Counted from the first letter of the stretch, positions 37,165 to 46,318 are shown. The stretch is DNA of 64,000 nucleotides from Odoribacter laneus YIT 12061 (GCF_000243215.1 NZ_JH594597.1:359977-423976), one strand, 5' to 3'. Numbers and translations: made by a program. Notes: generated by a model not told the origin, from the letters alone.

Positions 37165-37184
37165 TAAACCACAAAGCAATCGGA

Positions 37185-38105
37185 ATGGAAAAAGGAGTTG
37201 TAATAAAATCAACCGGTAATAACTATCTGGTAAGAAAAGAAAATGGGGAATTCGCAGAATGCCGGATCCGGGGCAAATTTCGCCTCCAAGGATTCCGTAC
37301 CACCAATCCTATTGCAGTCGGCGACAGGGTAGAATTTGAAAAAAGCAATGAAGGATACGTAATTACGCATATTGAAGAGCGTCACAATTATATTATCCGC
37401 AAATCCACCAACCTTTCCAAAGAATCCCATATCATTGCCTCTAATGTCGATCAGGCTCTATTGATCGCAACGATTAATTATCCTGAAACTTCAACGGTTT
37501 TTATCGATCGTTTTTTAGCGACTACAGAAGCTTACAATATCCCGGCCCTTATTCTTTTTAATAAAGCCGATCTCTATCAGGAAGAAGACCGGATGAAGCT
37601 GAATTATTATACGGATATCTATACCCGTATCGGCTATACTTGCCTAACCGTTTCTGCTGTCACCGGAGAAAACATAAATGTCTTAAAACGAATCCTGAAA
37701 GATAAAACAAGTGTGTTTTCGGGTATATCAGGAGTAGGGAAGTCTACCCTTATCAATTATATAGAACCTGGACTTCATCTGAAAACAGCCTTTATCTCCG
37801 AAGCCCATAATGCAGGGAAACACACCACAACCTTTGCGGAAATGTTTCCTTTAACGAAGGGAGGATTTATCATTGATACTCCAGGCTTAAGAAGTTTTGG
37901 AATGATCGATATGAAAAAAGAAGAAATCTCCCATTTTTTTCCGGAAATATTCCGTACATCAGCAAAATGCCGTTTTTACAACTGTACACATATTCATGAA
38001 CCGGGATGCGCCGTTATAGAAGCGTTGCAAAACGGAGAAATCAGCGATAGCCGGTATTGGAGCTATTTAAGTATGATGGAAGAAAGTGGTGAAAAATACC
38101 GGTAA
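37185..38105 (+). CDS. rsgA: Ribosome small-subunit GTPase RsgA
   Basis: RsgA is a circularly permuted GTPase that checks late 30S maturation. The 306-aa protein has an OB-fold (1-70), the G4 motif NKAD (126-129) ahead of the P-loop GISGVGKST (180-188), and G3 DTPG (231-234). A zinc site is formed by Cys262, Cys267, His269 and Cys275. The frame is open upstream to 36696, but MEKGVVIKST is the family start and a promoter box precedes it by 20 nt, so I chose 37185. Confidence 0.94.
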   Translation: MEKGVVIKSTGNNYLVRKENGEFAECRIRGKFRLQGFRTTNPIAVGDRVEFEKSNEGYVITHIEERHNYIIRKSTNLSKESHIIASNVDQALLIATINYPETSTVFIDRFLATTEAYNIPALILFNKADLYQEEDRMKLNYYTDIYTRIGYTCLTVSAVTGENINVLKRILKDKTSVFSGISGVGKSTLINYIEPGLHLKTAFISEAHNAGKHTTTFAEMFPLTKGGFIIDTPGLRSFGMIDMKKEEISHFFPEIFRTSAKCRFYNCTHIHEPGCAVIEALQNGEISDSRYWSYLSMMEESGEKYR

Positions 38106-38114
38106 ATATTTAAC

Positions 38115-39497
38115 CTATAACGTAGAGTAAACAAAAAAATCCGTCTTTTTCGGTTGCCCCATAAACGTAAATTCTTGGGTCATTTTTCCTCCCTTAGGGG
38201 CAAAGCAATTTAAAACTATTTTATTTTCCTGTGCCTGCAATGGAATACGTCGGTAAGAAATCGAATAAGGAAGCGTCTGCCAATTCCGGGTATCTGCTTT
38301 TTCTGTCGCTGCATTCGCCAATCCTACAAAAAATCCGACCCATTCGTTCTGTTTGGAAGCAGCATATTGTATCCCCTGTTTTGTAGCTACCCGTAATAAA
38401 GAAGTCGACAATTCCCTCACCATTCGGTCGTGCAAGGTTTTAAAGGCAATCTGATTGATATCTTCTGCCATCTCCAATCCAAAACGCTGTCCCTTATAGC
38501 GTAAATCAGCCTGAGTATAAGTCAGAGGACGCTCCACATACTTGGGAAAAACAGCCCGTACAATTTTTAAATCCGCCAGAGAATTTTGTTCTTCAGTGGA
38601 AGCAGATCCCCAGAAAAAAGGAAAAGTCAATCCGTATTCTGCATTGTGAAATACAATCGCCCCATCTCCTCTTCTTTCTTTTACAAAGTTAATTCCCCAC
38701 TCGGATTTTACAGGACCTAATCCATTCAGCCAAAAGAAAACCAATTGTCCATAAGGAGAAGGAGCCGTATAATGATATTGCACTTCGAATTCTCTTTCGT
38801 ATTGCTTCAATTCGCTCGTAAAACCGCATAAATAAGCCGTACGCATCAAATCCTGTTTTAGCTGATCCGGAGCTCCTAATCCAAAATTTTTCTGATAATC
38901 CGTCTGGTAGGTTTCAAACGCATTCCGATAAGCAATGAAAGCATCGTTATAATTTCCCGAAGCATCGTAAATTAATCCCATTAACAAATGGGCAAACGCA
39001 TCCCGTTGGTAACGATTTTTATGATCCGGATATTTATCATTCAATTGCTGTAATTTGATGTTGATTTTTCTGACTTCCACCATAGCTCCTTCCATATCGC
39101 CCATCTGAAGATAATTCATCGATTTGTAAAAATTTACCATGATAACTTCAAAGTCTTCCGGTTTATAAGGAAGAATCTCCGGATTACTCAACAGAACTGC
39201 CGCTTGCAGCGCCGGATTTCTCACTTGTTCGTCTATGAGCTGTTCCGCCGTTTCAAAAGCCTGATTGCTTTCTTTCGGATGACCAGCCATAAATTCTACA
39301 TAGCCTAAATTCAGGTAAAACAGGATTTTATTTTTCCCTTTGGCCATCCTTTTATCTTTCCGCAGTAACTTATCCGCTTTTTCAAAATTTCCAGTTTCAA
39401 TCGTCTGCTGAAATTCCGACGTCCTTTCATACCAGGTTGCACAAGATGAAAAGAAAAACAAACTGCATAAAAACACTCCAACCAAAAGACGTATCAT
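38115..39497 (-). CDS. COG3014-type lipoprotein with TPR-like repeats
   Basis: This 460-aa lipoprotein (signal with lipobox FSSC, Cys19) has helical TPR-like repeats in its first half (about 25-215), including YLNLGYVEFMAGHPKESNQAFE. A soluble second half contains HNAEYGLTFPFFWGS. Genes of this kind commonly pair with an LpoB-like lipoprotein, as here. LpoB proteins activate class A penicillin-binding proteins, so a cell-wall role is likely but not proved for this partner. It follows LpoB by 233 nt and ends 9 nt from convergent rsgA. Confidence 0.75.
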   Translation of the reverse strand: MIRLLVGVFLCSLFFFSSCATWYERTSEFQQTIETGNFEKADKLLRKDKRMAKGKNKILFYLNLGYVEFMAGHPKESNQAFETAEQLIDEQVRNPALQAAVLLSNPEILPYKPEDFEVIMVNFYKSMNYLQMGDMEGAMVEVRKINIKLQQLNDKYPDHKNRYQRDAFAHLLMGLIYDASGNYNDAFIAYRNAFETYQTDYQKNFGLGAPDQLKQDLMRTAYLCGFTSELKQYEREFEVQYHYTAPSPYGQLVFFWLNGLGPVKSEWGINFVKERRGDGAIVFHNAEYGLTFPFFWGSASTEEQNSLADLKIVRAVFPKYVERPLTYTQADLRYKGQRFGLEMAEDINQIAFKTLHDRMVRELSTSLLRVATKQGIQYAASKQNEWVGFFVGLANAATEKADTRNWQTLPYSISYRRIPLQAQENKIVLNCFAPKGGKMTQEFTFMGQPKKTDFFVYSTL

Positions 39498-39672
39498 ACC
39501 CTCAGCGATATTTATCGGATACTAAAGTTTTTCTGTAGGAATCTACTTCGAAAACTTCCATCCCTAAGTTATTACAAGGCTCTTCGCATCGCTTCCCTCC
39601 GCCCAAGAACTTCACTGATCATTTTAACCCCTTCTACCCCCTAAGATCCTTAATAATCCTAAGTTTAACATT

Positions 39673-39724
39673 AAAAACGTCCGTAAAGCCCGTTTGAAAG
39701 GTGAAATGCAAACTTTTAAAATAC
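39673..39724 (+). repeat. 51-bp-family intergenic repeat, single copy
   Basis: One unit of the family (core AAAACGTCCGTAAAG, then GTTTGAAAGGTG and CTTTTAAAATA) lies in the gap between the LpoB-like gene and the COG3014 gene. It is in the opposite orientation to the copies at 43183 and 45850. Confidence 0.65.
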
Positions 39725-39730
39725 AACTAT

Positions 39731-40333
39731 TTAAAAACGATCGGAAACGGTCTTCTTAATTTTTTTATCCCCCATCCACACGATTTCACTCGTTTCCAGA
39801 TCCGTTAACTCCAGATTAATCTGATAGGAAACAACTTTATTTTTCTTATAAGTATCTACAATACTGTTAATCGTCCCTTGAAGCATAAAATCAGCCCCCA
39901 ATTCACGTCCCCATCTTTTAGCTGTCTCCAAAGAAACATATCCCTTATTCTGATCTTCCCGCTCAGCCCTCAATTCTTCCCGCTTTGCACCCGCCTGCAC
40001 CAAACGCACACTTCCATGATCTAAAATAGCCTTTTCAATGTCTTTGATAAAAGTCTCCGCATCGATATGCTCATGACTTTTATTTAGTACAGTTCCTACA
40101 ACCACTACCGGAAGTTTTCCCCCATGCGCACTTTCATAATTCAGTATCCACCTGCCGGACAATAAATCCTGAATCATATTCGAAGACACCAAACGGGAAT
40201 CTGTATCGTTCCATCTGCCGCTTAAATCCACTACCTCATTACTGTCGATACGAACAACTTTCCGGTTAGCACTACAACTCATAAACGAAAGTATAACCCC
40301 TAATACTAAAACAATAAATGCTATTTTTTTCAT
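39731..40333 (-). CDS. LpoB-like penicillin-binding protein activator
   Basis: This 200-aa outer-membrane lipoprotein (lipobox FMSC, Cys20) has the LpoB fold signature, with DLSGRWNDTDSRLVSSNMI near the start, ELGADFMLQGTINSIVD, and the closing strand EIVWMGDKKIKK. In Enterobacteria LpoB stimulates PBP1B. In Bacteroidetes the family is common but its target is not established. It is paired with the COG3014 lipoprotein downstream, and DUF1460 and CYTH genes precede it on the same strand. Confidence 0.85.
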   Translation of the reverse strand: MKKIAFIVLVLGVILSFMSCSANRKVVRIDSNEVVDLSGRWNDTDSRLVSSNMIQDLLSGRWILNYESAHGGKLPVVVVGTVLNKSHEHIDAETFIKDIEKAILDHGSVRLVQAGAKREELRAEREDQNKGYVSLETAKRWGRELGADFMLQGTINSIVDTYKKNKVVSYQINLELTDLETSEIVWMGDKKIKKTVSDRF

Positions 40334-40433
40334 ATTCTCTGATTTTAATACGTTTATTCTTCTATTTTATTATCTGATTTTACAACTTTTATGCCAAATA
40401 GCTTTATTCTTCCAGCAATAACAACCAACAGGC

Positions 40434-41282
40434 TCATCTCACCCTTCCCAACATGATCCCAGTCTGACTCGGTATTTTTTCCATATATTCCGATAAAGGC
40501 AATGCTGATAAAACGACCTTCCCAGCACTGCTGGAAGCATGTAAAAGATATGTTTTCTCTCCTTTTTTTACCGCTATTCCGACATGAGAGGTATCTAATC
40601 CTTTTATGTCGGTGGTAAGTAAAACAATATCTCCCTCCTGTATTTTTTCTTGTATTTTTCCAATATCCTTTTTGGGTATATAAAAATATTTCCTCTTTCC
40701 TATAGCCGTTTCAATCTGCTCCATTTGAAATATTAAAAGCGAATCCTTTTCAAATGCCGGATATCGGCAAGCGTTCTTTGTCATAAAAAATACATCTATA
40801 GGAAAATGAATCCCCCCGCATTCCCGGGTCACATCCTCTAAAAAACCTTGTCGCTGCATCTCGTATAACCAATCACTCGAATAATGGAGCCGCGAAGTAT
40901 ACCCCTCAATTTTTCCATTTCGATATCGTATTTTTTTCAGATTGTCCAGAAACAAAGGAACAGCCGCTGCATCATAACGCTCTAAAAAAGCTAAAGCCAA
41001 AGTATTTTCAAGAAACGTCACACAATCGAACTCCCTCAAATCAACAATTAACTCCTCCTGACTCCCCTTTTCCAAGGTACCAGACTGATAAGGTTTTCCT
41101 AAGAAAAATGTTCCGATTAACGGTATTCGTTCATTAACCGGTAAATGAGCCAGATTTTGCATACGGGCATAATCCCAAAAAGCAGCTAAAACGGAACTAT
41201 CTGCCGTCTGTAAGGGGACCGCCTTCAATTCTATTATCCCTCCCATCCACACACCCAGAATCAGCCAAAATATTTTCTTCAT
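40434..41282 (-). CDS. DUF1460 amidase-like (NlpC/P60-fold) protein
   Basis: This 282-aa exported protein has an N-terminal signal (to about residue 21). The DUF1460 motif DLREFDCVTFLENTLAL contains the likely catalytic Cys87, and DTSHVGIAV contains the likely His (about 237). Family structures show an NlpC/P60-like cysteine hydrolase, so it probably cuts cell-wall peptides or muropeptides. The start lies 1 nt from the end of the CYTH gene, so the two are translated together. The LpoB pair follows, making this a likely envelope group. Confidence 0.85.
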   Translation of the reverse strand: MKKIFWLILGVWMGGIIELKAVPLQTADSSVLAAFWDYARMQNLAHLPVNERIPLIGTFFLGKPYQSGTLEKGSQEELIVDLREFDCVTFLENTLALAFLERYDAAAVPLFLDNLKKIRYRNGKIEGYTSRLHYSSDWLYEMQRQGFLEDVTRECGGIHFPIDVFFMTKNACRYPAFEKDSLLIFQMEQIETAIGKRKYFYIPKKDIGKIQEKIQEGDIVLLTTDIKGLDTSHVGIAVKKGEKTYLLHASSSAGKVVLSALPLSEYMEKIPSQTGIMLGRVR

Positions 41283-41283
41283 A

Positions 41284-41757
41284 TCATTTATCCATCCATT
41301 TCGTATAGGGACATTTCACCAAAAAAGAATTATAATAACAAGGATTTCCCGTAACTTCTTCTCCCAACCATTCCGGTTTTACAAATACTTCATTCTCTGA
41401 TAAAAGCTCTATCTCTGCCAGAATTAATCCTGTATTATCCCCATGAAATTCATCTACTTCATACAGATGAGCATCTACCCGAATCAAATAACGCGATTTA
41501 TCTATTACTCCCGGTTCACAAATTTTCATCAATTCCCGGGCCTCTTCAGGCGAAATTTCTTTCTCCCATTCAAAACGACTGACCCCTTTCGCATCCGAAA
41601 TTCCTTTGATGGTCAGATAAGCTCTTTCTCCATACAATCTCACTCTCACAGTCCTTTCCGGCAGGGAGGATAAATAGCCTTGTAGAATGGGGATTACCTG
41701 ATAGGCAAAAGATTTAAATTCTCCTTTCACTAAAAACTTCCGCTCGATCTCTTTCAT
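41284..41757 (-). CDS. CYTH-domain phosphohydrolase
   Basis: This 157-aa single-domain CYTH protein starts with the hallmark EIERKFLV, and has RTVRVRLYG, YLTIKG and AEIELL around the tunnel that binds triphosphates and metal. Bacterial members hydrolyse inorganic triphosphate or related compounds. The substrate here cannot be told. It sits 1 nt before the DUF1460 gene. The upstream gap to pheS (41758-42042, 285 nt) contains the pheS terminator. Confidence 0.9.
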   Translation of the reverse strand: MKEIERKFLVKGEFKSFAYQVIPILQGYLSSLPERTVRVRLYGERAYLTIKGISDAKGVSRFEWEKEISPEEARELMKICEPGVIDKSRYLIRVDAHLYEVDEFHGDNTGLILAEIELLSENEVFVKPEWLGEEVTGNPCYYNSFLVKCPYTKWMDK

Positions 41758-41874
41758 TGCAAAATTTTTATCCCTGAACTATTTTACAAATATAAAGAAA
41801 AAGAGAATGTTCCCCAAGTTCCCGATTATTTTATAGCAATTCCCTGTTCATTTACAACAATCCTCTTTTTGCCC

Positions 41875-41915
41875 GAAAAAACAGGCTGCCAGAAATTAAA
41901 TTCTGACAGCCTGTT
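41875..41915 (-). terminator. Terminator of pheS
   Basis: A 15-bp stem (41880-41894 with 41901-41915, one mismatch) is followed on the minus strand by a T tract (41875-41880 read as T). It stands about 127 nt past the pheS stop. Confidence 0.88.
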
Positions 41916-42042
41916 GATCTGAAACAGAGAAGTTTTCCCGGCTTTACCAGAAAAAGATAAAGGTTAAGTTATCTTCGTCCATGGATAAACATTTCTTTAA
42001 TTGGGATAACTACCGTACCGATGAATGAGCCTTCCACCCGGA

Positions 42043-43062
42043 TTAAATAGCTGCACTAAATTGTTCCAGAAAACGAATATCATTTTCAAAGAACAAACGC
42101 AAATCTTTAATTCCGTATTTTAACATAGTAATTCGCTCAATACCCATTCCCAAAGCAAACCCTGTATATTTATCTTTATCGATCCCATTGAGCTCCAATA
42201 CATTAGGATCTACCATTCCACAACCTAAAATCTCCAACCAACCGGTCCCTTTACATACATTACATCCCTGCCCATGGCAAAGTGTACAAGAAACATCCAT
42301 CTCTGCTGAAGGTTCTGTAAAAGGAAAATAAGAAGGACGAAGGCGAATCTGTGTGTCTGACCCGAAAAGCTCTTTGGCAAAATAAGTCAACGTCTGTTTT
42401 AAATCGGCAAAAGATACATTTTCATCAATATAAAGAGCTTCTATCTGGTGAAAAATACAATGAGCCCGGGCAGAAATGGCCTCATTTCGGAAAACTCTTC
42501 CCGGTGTTACCAGCCGAATGGGTAACGCATGGGTCTCCATATCTCTGACCTGTACAGAAGAAGTATGCGTATGCAACACAATATCCGGATGTTTTTCTAT
42601 GAAAAAAGTATCCTGCATATCCCGGGCCGGATGCTCTTCAGGAAAATTCAAAGCTGAAAAATTATGCCAGTCATCTTCAATTTCAGGCCCCTCTGAAATG
42701 GTAAATCCCAATTTGTCAAATATAGATAAAATCTCATTTCTCACAATGGCTAAAGGATGCCGTGTCCCTAAATGCATAGGATCTCCCGGCAAGGTAAGAT
42801 CTAAACCGGATTTCCCCTTATCTGAGTCACACAACTGCTCTTTTAACGTATTAATTTTATTCAGTGCAGCCGTTTTCAATTCATTAAGAGCCTTGCCTAT
42901 CTCCTTTTTCTGCTCTACAGATACATTCTTAAAATCCTCAAACAGAAGAGCAATGGTTCCCTTTTTACTCAAATGTTTAATTCTGAATTGCTCTACTTGC
43001 TCCAGTGTCTCCGCCGTGAAAGCATTTATTTCCGACGTCAGTTCTTTAATCTTATTTAACAT
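42043..43062 (-). CDS. pheS: Phenylalanyl-tRNA synthetase alpha subunit
   Basis: PheS forms the catalytic alpha subunit of the alpha2-beta2 enzyme that charges tRNA-Phe. The 339-aa protein has an N-terminal coiled coil (about 1-80). Class II motif 2 is in PGRVFRNEAISARAHCIFHQ, and RPSYFPFTEPSAEMDVSC and GFALGMGIERITMLKYG form motif 3. A CxxC-CxxC cluster near CTLCHGQGCNVCKG is a known Bacteroidetes and Gram-positive variation. pheT is not adjacent, common in this phylum. It has its own promoter box and terminator. Confidence 0.96.
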   Translation of the reverse strand: MLNKIKELTSEINAFTAETLEQVEQFRIKHLSKKGTIALLFEDFKNVSVEQKKEIGKALNELKTAALNKINTLKEQLCDSDKGKSGLDLTLPGDPMHLGTRHPLAIVRNEILSIFDKLGFTISEGPEIEDDWHNFSALNFPEEHPARDMQDTFFIEKHPDIVLHTHTSSVQVRDMETHALPIRLVTPGRVFRNEAISARAHCIFHQIEALYIDENVSFADLKQTLTYFAKELFGSDTQIRLRPSYFPFTEPSAEMDVSCTLCHGQGCNVCKGTGWLEILGCGMVDPNVLELNGIDKDKYTGFALGMGIERITMLKYGIKDLRLFFENDIRFLEQFSAAI

Positions 43063-43089
43063 TGTATCTTCTTTTAATTACCGAGGCCA

Positions 43090-43097
43090 CAAAGTTA
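43090..43097 (-). promoter_or_regulatory. Promoter -7 box of pheS
   Basis: Minus-strand TAACTTTG fits TAnnTTTG and lies 27 nt before the pheS start. No clear -33 box. A perfect 7-bp palindrome (43169-43175 with 43180-43186) lies about 70 nt further upstream. Confidence 0.5.
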
Positions 43098-43182
43098 GAA
43101 AAAATATGGAAAATGTACTACTTTAAATAGACGGGAGCCGCAAAATGTCAAAGGAAGCTTATCTTAACCGATTCGTTAGCGA

Positions 43183-43270
43183 ATCGCCCCCTACGCTTTA
43201 CAAATTAATTTTATTTTAAAAGTCTGGATTTTTCCTTTCTAGCTGACTTTACAGATATTTTTTATTTTAT
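43183..43270 (-). repeat. 51-bp-family repeat at the VanZ 3' end
   Basis: One good unit (from 43234) and one diverged unit (from 43183) stand exactly 51 nt apart. They match the tandem copies at 45850-46002. The TAA stop of the VanZ gene (43262) sits at offset 28 of the unit, the same offset as the rbfA stop in its array. Confidence 0.65.
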
Positions 43271-43672
43271 TTTTTTCAAATTATTTCTCCATCGCTTTAA
43301 GTAAGGATAGATCAAACATCCGATAATCGCACCGAAAACATCGGCTAACAAATCCAGTATATCCCCACTCCGATTGAAAAAATATTCCTGTAACAATTCT
43401 ATAATTCCTCCATAAATAAATGCAATACTGATGGTGGTCAGATATATTTTTCTCCACGAAAGCCGAGTCTGGTATTCCAACTCACTGCAAAGTAAAATAG
43501 CCATGACAAAAAACATTCCGAAATGAACAATTTTATCTATATGCGGGAAAACCCAATGGGGATTAGGTATATCTTTCCCCGGAATGGCACATAAAACAAA
43601 AATAACCAATGCCCATATAATATTACGGAACAATAAAATATGGTTCTTCTTTTTCTCTGCCATATTATTCAT
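43262..43672 (-). CDS. VanZ-family membrane protein
   Basis: This 136-aa integral membrane protein has about four helices. It has the VanZ/PF04892 pattern: PHWVFPHIDKIVHFGMFFVMA, a central GGIIELLQEYF and a last helix with DILDLLADVFGAIIGCLI. In glycopeptide-resistance clusters VanZ gives teicoplanin resistance. The function of such lone homologues is unknown. It overlaps the cyclophilin gene by 8 nt if the first ATG is used, while the next ATG at 43663 would avoid this. Its stop lies in a repeat unit. Confidence 0.88.
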   Translation of the reverse strand: MNNMAEKKKNHILLFRNIIWALVIFVLCAIPGKDIPNPHWVFPHIDKIVHFGMFFVMAILLCSELEYQTRLSWRKIYLTTISIAFIYGGIIELLQEYFFNRSGDILDLLADVFGAIIGCLIYPYLKRWRNNLKKIK

Positions 43673-44474
43673 TCAATATCGTTATTTTCATTTTTACGTC
43701 TTTAAAAGGACGATTGTTTTCATCCGTTGGTAAAGCGGCTATTTTATCTATGACTTCCACTCCTTCTACAACTTCTCCGAAAACCGTATATTCTTTATCC
43801 AAATGATGTACACCTCCCAAATTTATATAATCCTGCTTTTTCTGTTCCGACATATAAATTTTATCGGCATTTGCATTCCATTCAAAAGCAATGTCTTTTT
43901 TTATCTTACCGGCTATCTCACGAAATTCCTCTACTTTTTTCAATTTACGAAGAGAATCTAAAATTACCTTTTTTTCAGGAGTATAATATTTACGGTTTAT
44001 CGCATTTTTTATCGGCACATTAACTGATTTTTCAATAATTTCCAGTTCCTGTTCGGTATATTTTTTCCCTTGTACAATATAAAACTGGGAAATATCGGAT
44101 TCCTTAAAAAAGTTCTCCCGATCGGGTTGACGAGGTGCCGCCAAAGCACCTTTTTTGTGATAATGTTCCGGTTTGATTTCGGCCTCTATTGTCATCGGTT
44201 TTCCAAATCCAATAAACTGCCCGGCAATCGCCTCCCGACTGTCAGACGATCCTCCCTGAATCATAAAATTCTTTATAACCCGATAAAATAAAGTTCCATC
44301 ATAATGACCCGCTTTTGCCAAACGAATAAAATTATCCCGGTGAATAGGGGTATCGTTATACAATTTTATTTTCATATTCCCCAAATTTGTTTCGATTAAA
44401 GCCATTACTTCTTTTTCCTGAGCATGTAAAAAAATCGGGAATATAAGCCACAAACAAAATATCCATTTTTTCAT
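43665..44474 (-). CDS. Periplasmic peptidyl-prolyl isomerase (cyclophilin)
   Basis: This 269-aa exported cyclophilin has a signal peptide (MKKWIFCLWLIFPIFLHA). The core motifs are FYRVIKNFMIQGG and a late GEVVEGVEVIDKIAALP. A charged insertion of about 90 residues (about 120-215) splits the cyclophilin fold, a form seen in Bacteroidetes. It would help fold envelope proteins. The start of the VanZ gene overlaps its stop, so the two are co-expressed. The upstream LolC/E-like permease gene is 40 nt away. Confidence 0.9.
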   Translation of the reverse strand: MKKWIFCLWLIFPIFLHAQEKEVMALIETNLGNMKIKLYNDTPIHRDNFIRLAKAGHYDGTLFYRVIKNFMIQGGSSDSREAIAGQFIGFGKPMTIEAEIKPEHYHKKGALAAPRQPDRENFFKESDISQFYIVQGKKYTEQELEIIEKSVNVPIKNAINRKYYTPEKKVILDSLRKLKKVEEFREIAGKIKKDIAFEWNANADKIYMSEQKKQDYINLGGVHHLDKEYTVFGEVVEGVEVIDKIAALPTDENNRPFKDVKMKITILNE

Positions 44475-44514
44475 AACTAAAATATATACGTTCTTCTCTT
44501 AAAATCACATCCGA

Positions 44515-45714
44515 TTATAGCAATTTTTTCACCAAATATTTGACCGGGAAATAAGAAGCAATATAACCGATCAGTAAAACAGTTAATAAAATAAATGCAA
44601 TATCTCCAAAAACCAATTTGACCGGATAAGCTTCTATGATATAATTTCCTTCCCCCAATTTAATGAAACCGAACGTCTGTTGTAAAAAACAAATTAAAAC
44701 CCCTAAAATCAACCCGATAAAAGCTCCTACATAGGTAATCAGGTTTCCTTCCGTCCGGAATACCGAAATAATTTTTCCAGACGTCATTCCTAAAGCTTTA
44801 TAAGTAGCCAAGTCTTCTTTTTTATCTAAAATAAGCATCGATATTGATCCCACAATATTAAAAGATGCAATAAATAATATAAAAAGCAAGACCAAAAATA
44901 CGACCAGTTTTTCAGACTTCATCATAGCATAGAAAGAACGATTCAACTCGTATTTATCTTCTACTTTAAAATTCTCACCACTTATTTCTTGCAACTGAAC
45001 TTTTACTTTTTCTAAGACTTCAGGATTTTTCAGTTTGATTTCAATTTTTGAAATCTCTTTCTGTAAACGAAATAATTTCCGGGCAAAATGAATGTCTGTA
45101 AGAATGTACTTGCTGTCTATTCCCTGCTGGGAAGAAAAAAAACCTATAGGATAGGAAGATTCCGTATTTAAGGCAGCATTTAAAGACGAAGCTTCTTTAT
45201 TGGGATAATAGAACACCAAAGGAGTTAAAAAATTTAATCCTATTCCTAATTCCGCAGCTATCCCCTGTCCTACCACAGAAGCATAAAGATCTCCTTCCTG
45301 CAATTGAAACTCTCCCTGTACCATGTTTTTTTGCAAACCGGTAGTTACACCGTAATCCGACAGTACGCCTTTCACCACTACAGGTTTCAAACGATCTCCA
45401 TATTTCAATAGAGCATTTTCTTCTACTACAGGATTAAAATAAGCAATATCAGTATGAATAAGAAGAGCTTTGTAAGACAAACTATCAAAATTTGTAAATT
45501 TTCCTTTTATCGGAGAAATAACCAAATCTGGATTCATACTGTCTGTACTCTTCTGCAAAATCAAATCAATACCATTAAAAACAGAGAGGATTACGATCAA
45601 AGCCGTCGTACCTATGGCTACCCCTGCCACACTAATGGCAGAAATAATATTAATGGCATTTTGCTTCTTTTTGGAAAAAAGATAACGCCGTGCTATAAAA
45701 AAGGACAGCTTCAT
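44515..45714 (-). CDS. LolC/LolE-type ABC permease (FtsX-like)
   Basis: This 399-aa inner-membrane permease has one N-terminal helix (about 20-45), a large periplasmic domain, and three C-terminal helices (FtsX fold). The motif NIISAISVAGVAIGTTALIV near the start is typical of the lipoprotein-release family. With an ATPase it would move lipoproteins from the inner membrane toward LolA. No LolD-type ATPase gene is adjacent. The 265-nt gap to rbfA holds a 51-bp tandem repeat array. Confidence 0.88.
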   Translation of the reverse strand: MKLSFFIARRYLFSKKKQNAINIISAISVAGVAIGTTALIVILSVFNGIDLILQKSTDSMNPDLVISPIKGKFTNFDSLSYKALLIHTDIAYFNPVVEENALLKYGDRLKPVVVKGVLSDYGVTTGLQKNMVQGEFQLQEGDLYASVVGQGIAAELGIGLNFLTPLVFYYPNKEASSLNAALNTESSYPIGFFSSQQGIDSKYILTDIHFARKLFRLQKEISKIEIKLKNPEVLEKVKVQLQEISGENFKVEDKYELNRSFYAMMKSEKLVVFLVLLFILFIASFNIVGSISMLILDKKEDLATYKALGMTSGKIISVFRTEGNLITYVGAFIGLILGVLICFLQQTFGFIKLGEGNYIIEAYPVKLVFGDIAFILLTVLLIGYIASYFPVKYLVKKLL

Positions 45715-45849
45715 TTCCGTTTTTTTTGATTGGGTTTGATTTTTAAACCCACACTGAGTTTACAAGCAATTTTATTTCTCGACTTCACTTCCGTTTAAAA
45801 GAAATACAAAGACAAAAATCGTAAAATATTTCCATCAGTCCAATGTCCA

Positions 45850-46002
45850 CCTTTCTCGACGGCTTTACAGACGTTTTATATTTTAAAAGTTTATATCCCA
45901 CCTTTCTAACTGGATTTACGGATATTTTTTATTTTAAAAATTCACCTTATACCTTTCAAACTGACTTTACGAACGTTTTTTATTTTAAAAGTTCATCTAT
46001 TT
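45850..46002 (-). repeat. Tandem array of three 51-bp repeat units
   Basis: Units begin at 45850, 45901 and 45952, each opening with CCTTTC and containing a variant of GCTTTACAGACG followed by a TTTTATTTTAAAAG run. The third unit overlaps the 3' end of rbfA, whose TAA stop (45980) is at offset 28. Related single units occur at 39673, 43183 and 53505. Remaining sequence of the gap (45715-45849) shows nothing recognised. Confidence 0.85.
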
Positions 46003-46318
46003 TTTCAATATAATCCAAGCTATCGTCTACAAAAAAACGCAATTCCGGAATAATCCGCATTTGTTTACCCACTTTTTTACCCAAAATAAAACGGATCATT
46101 TTATTTTTATCGTTCAAACTATTCATTGTGGCCTCTATCCGTTCAGAAGGGAAAATACTCACATATACTTTAGCATACGAAAGATCAGGACTGACTCTTA
46201 CCGTCGTCACAGTGACCATTGCTCCCACTATTATCTCTTTACATTCTTTTTGAAACATCTCACTCAAATCCCTCTGTATCAAACGAGAAACCTTATTTTG
46301 TCTAATCGAATCCATCAC
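45980..46318 (-). CDS. rbfA: Ribosome-binding factor A
   Basis: RbfA assists 16S rRNA 5' processing and cold adaptation of the 30S subunit. The 112-aa protein has a KH-like fold, with NKVSRLIQRDLSEMFQKE near the N-terminus and VRVSPDLSYAKVYVSIFP. It ends in the conserved RIIPELRFFVDDSLDYIEKI segment. The terminal codons lie inside a repeat unit. The promoter box (46348-46355) stands 30 nt upstream, and tRNA-Pro is divergent. Confidence 0.95.
   Translation of the reverse strand: MMDSIRQNKVSRLIQRDLSEMFQKECKEIIVGAMVTVTTVRVSPDLSYAKVYVSIFPSERIEATMNSLNDKNKMIRFILGKKVGKQMRIIPELRFFVDDSLDYIEKIDELLK

Noticed and set aside
36696-37184. An in-frame 163-codon extension of RsgA
   Set aside because: RsgA homologues start at MEKGVVIKS (37185), a promoter box lies at 37157 inside the extension, and the extra residues look non-coding.
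45850-46002. Tandem repeats considered as a CRISPR array
   Set aside because: The units have no unique spacers between conserved repeats, are AT-rich, overlap a gene end, and no cas genes are present.
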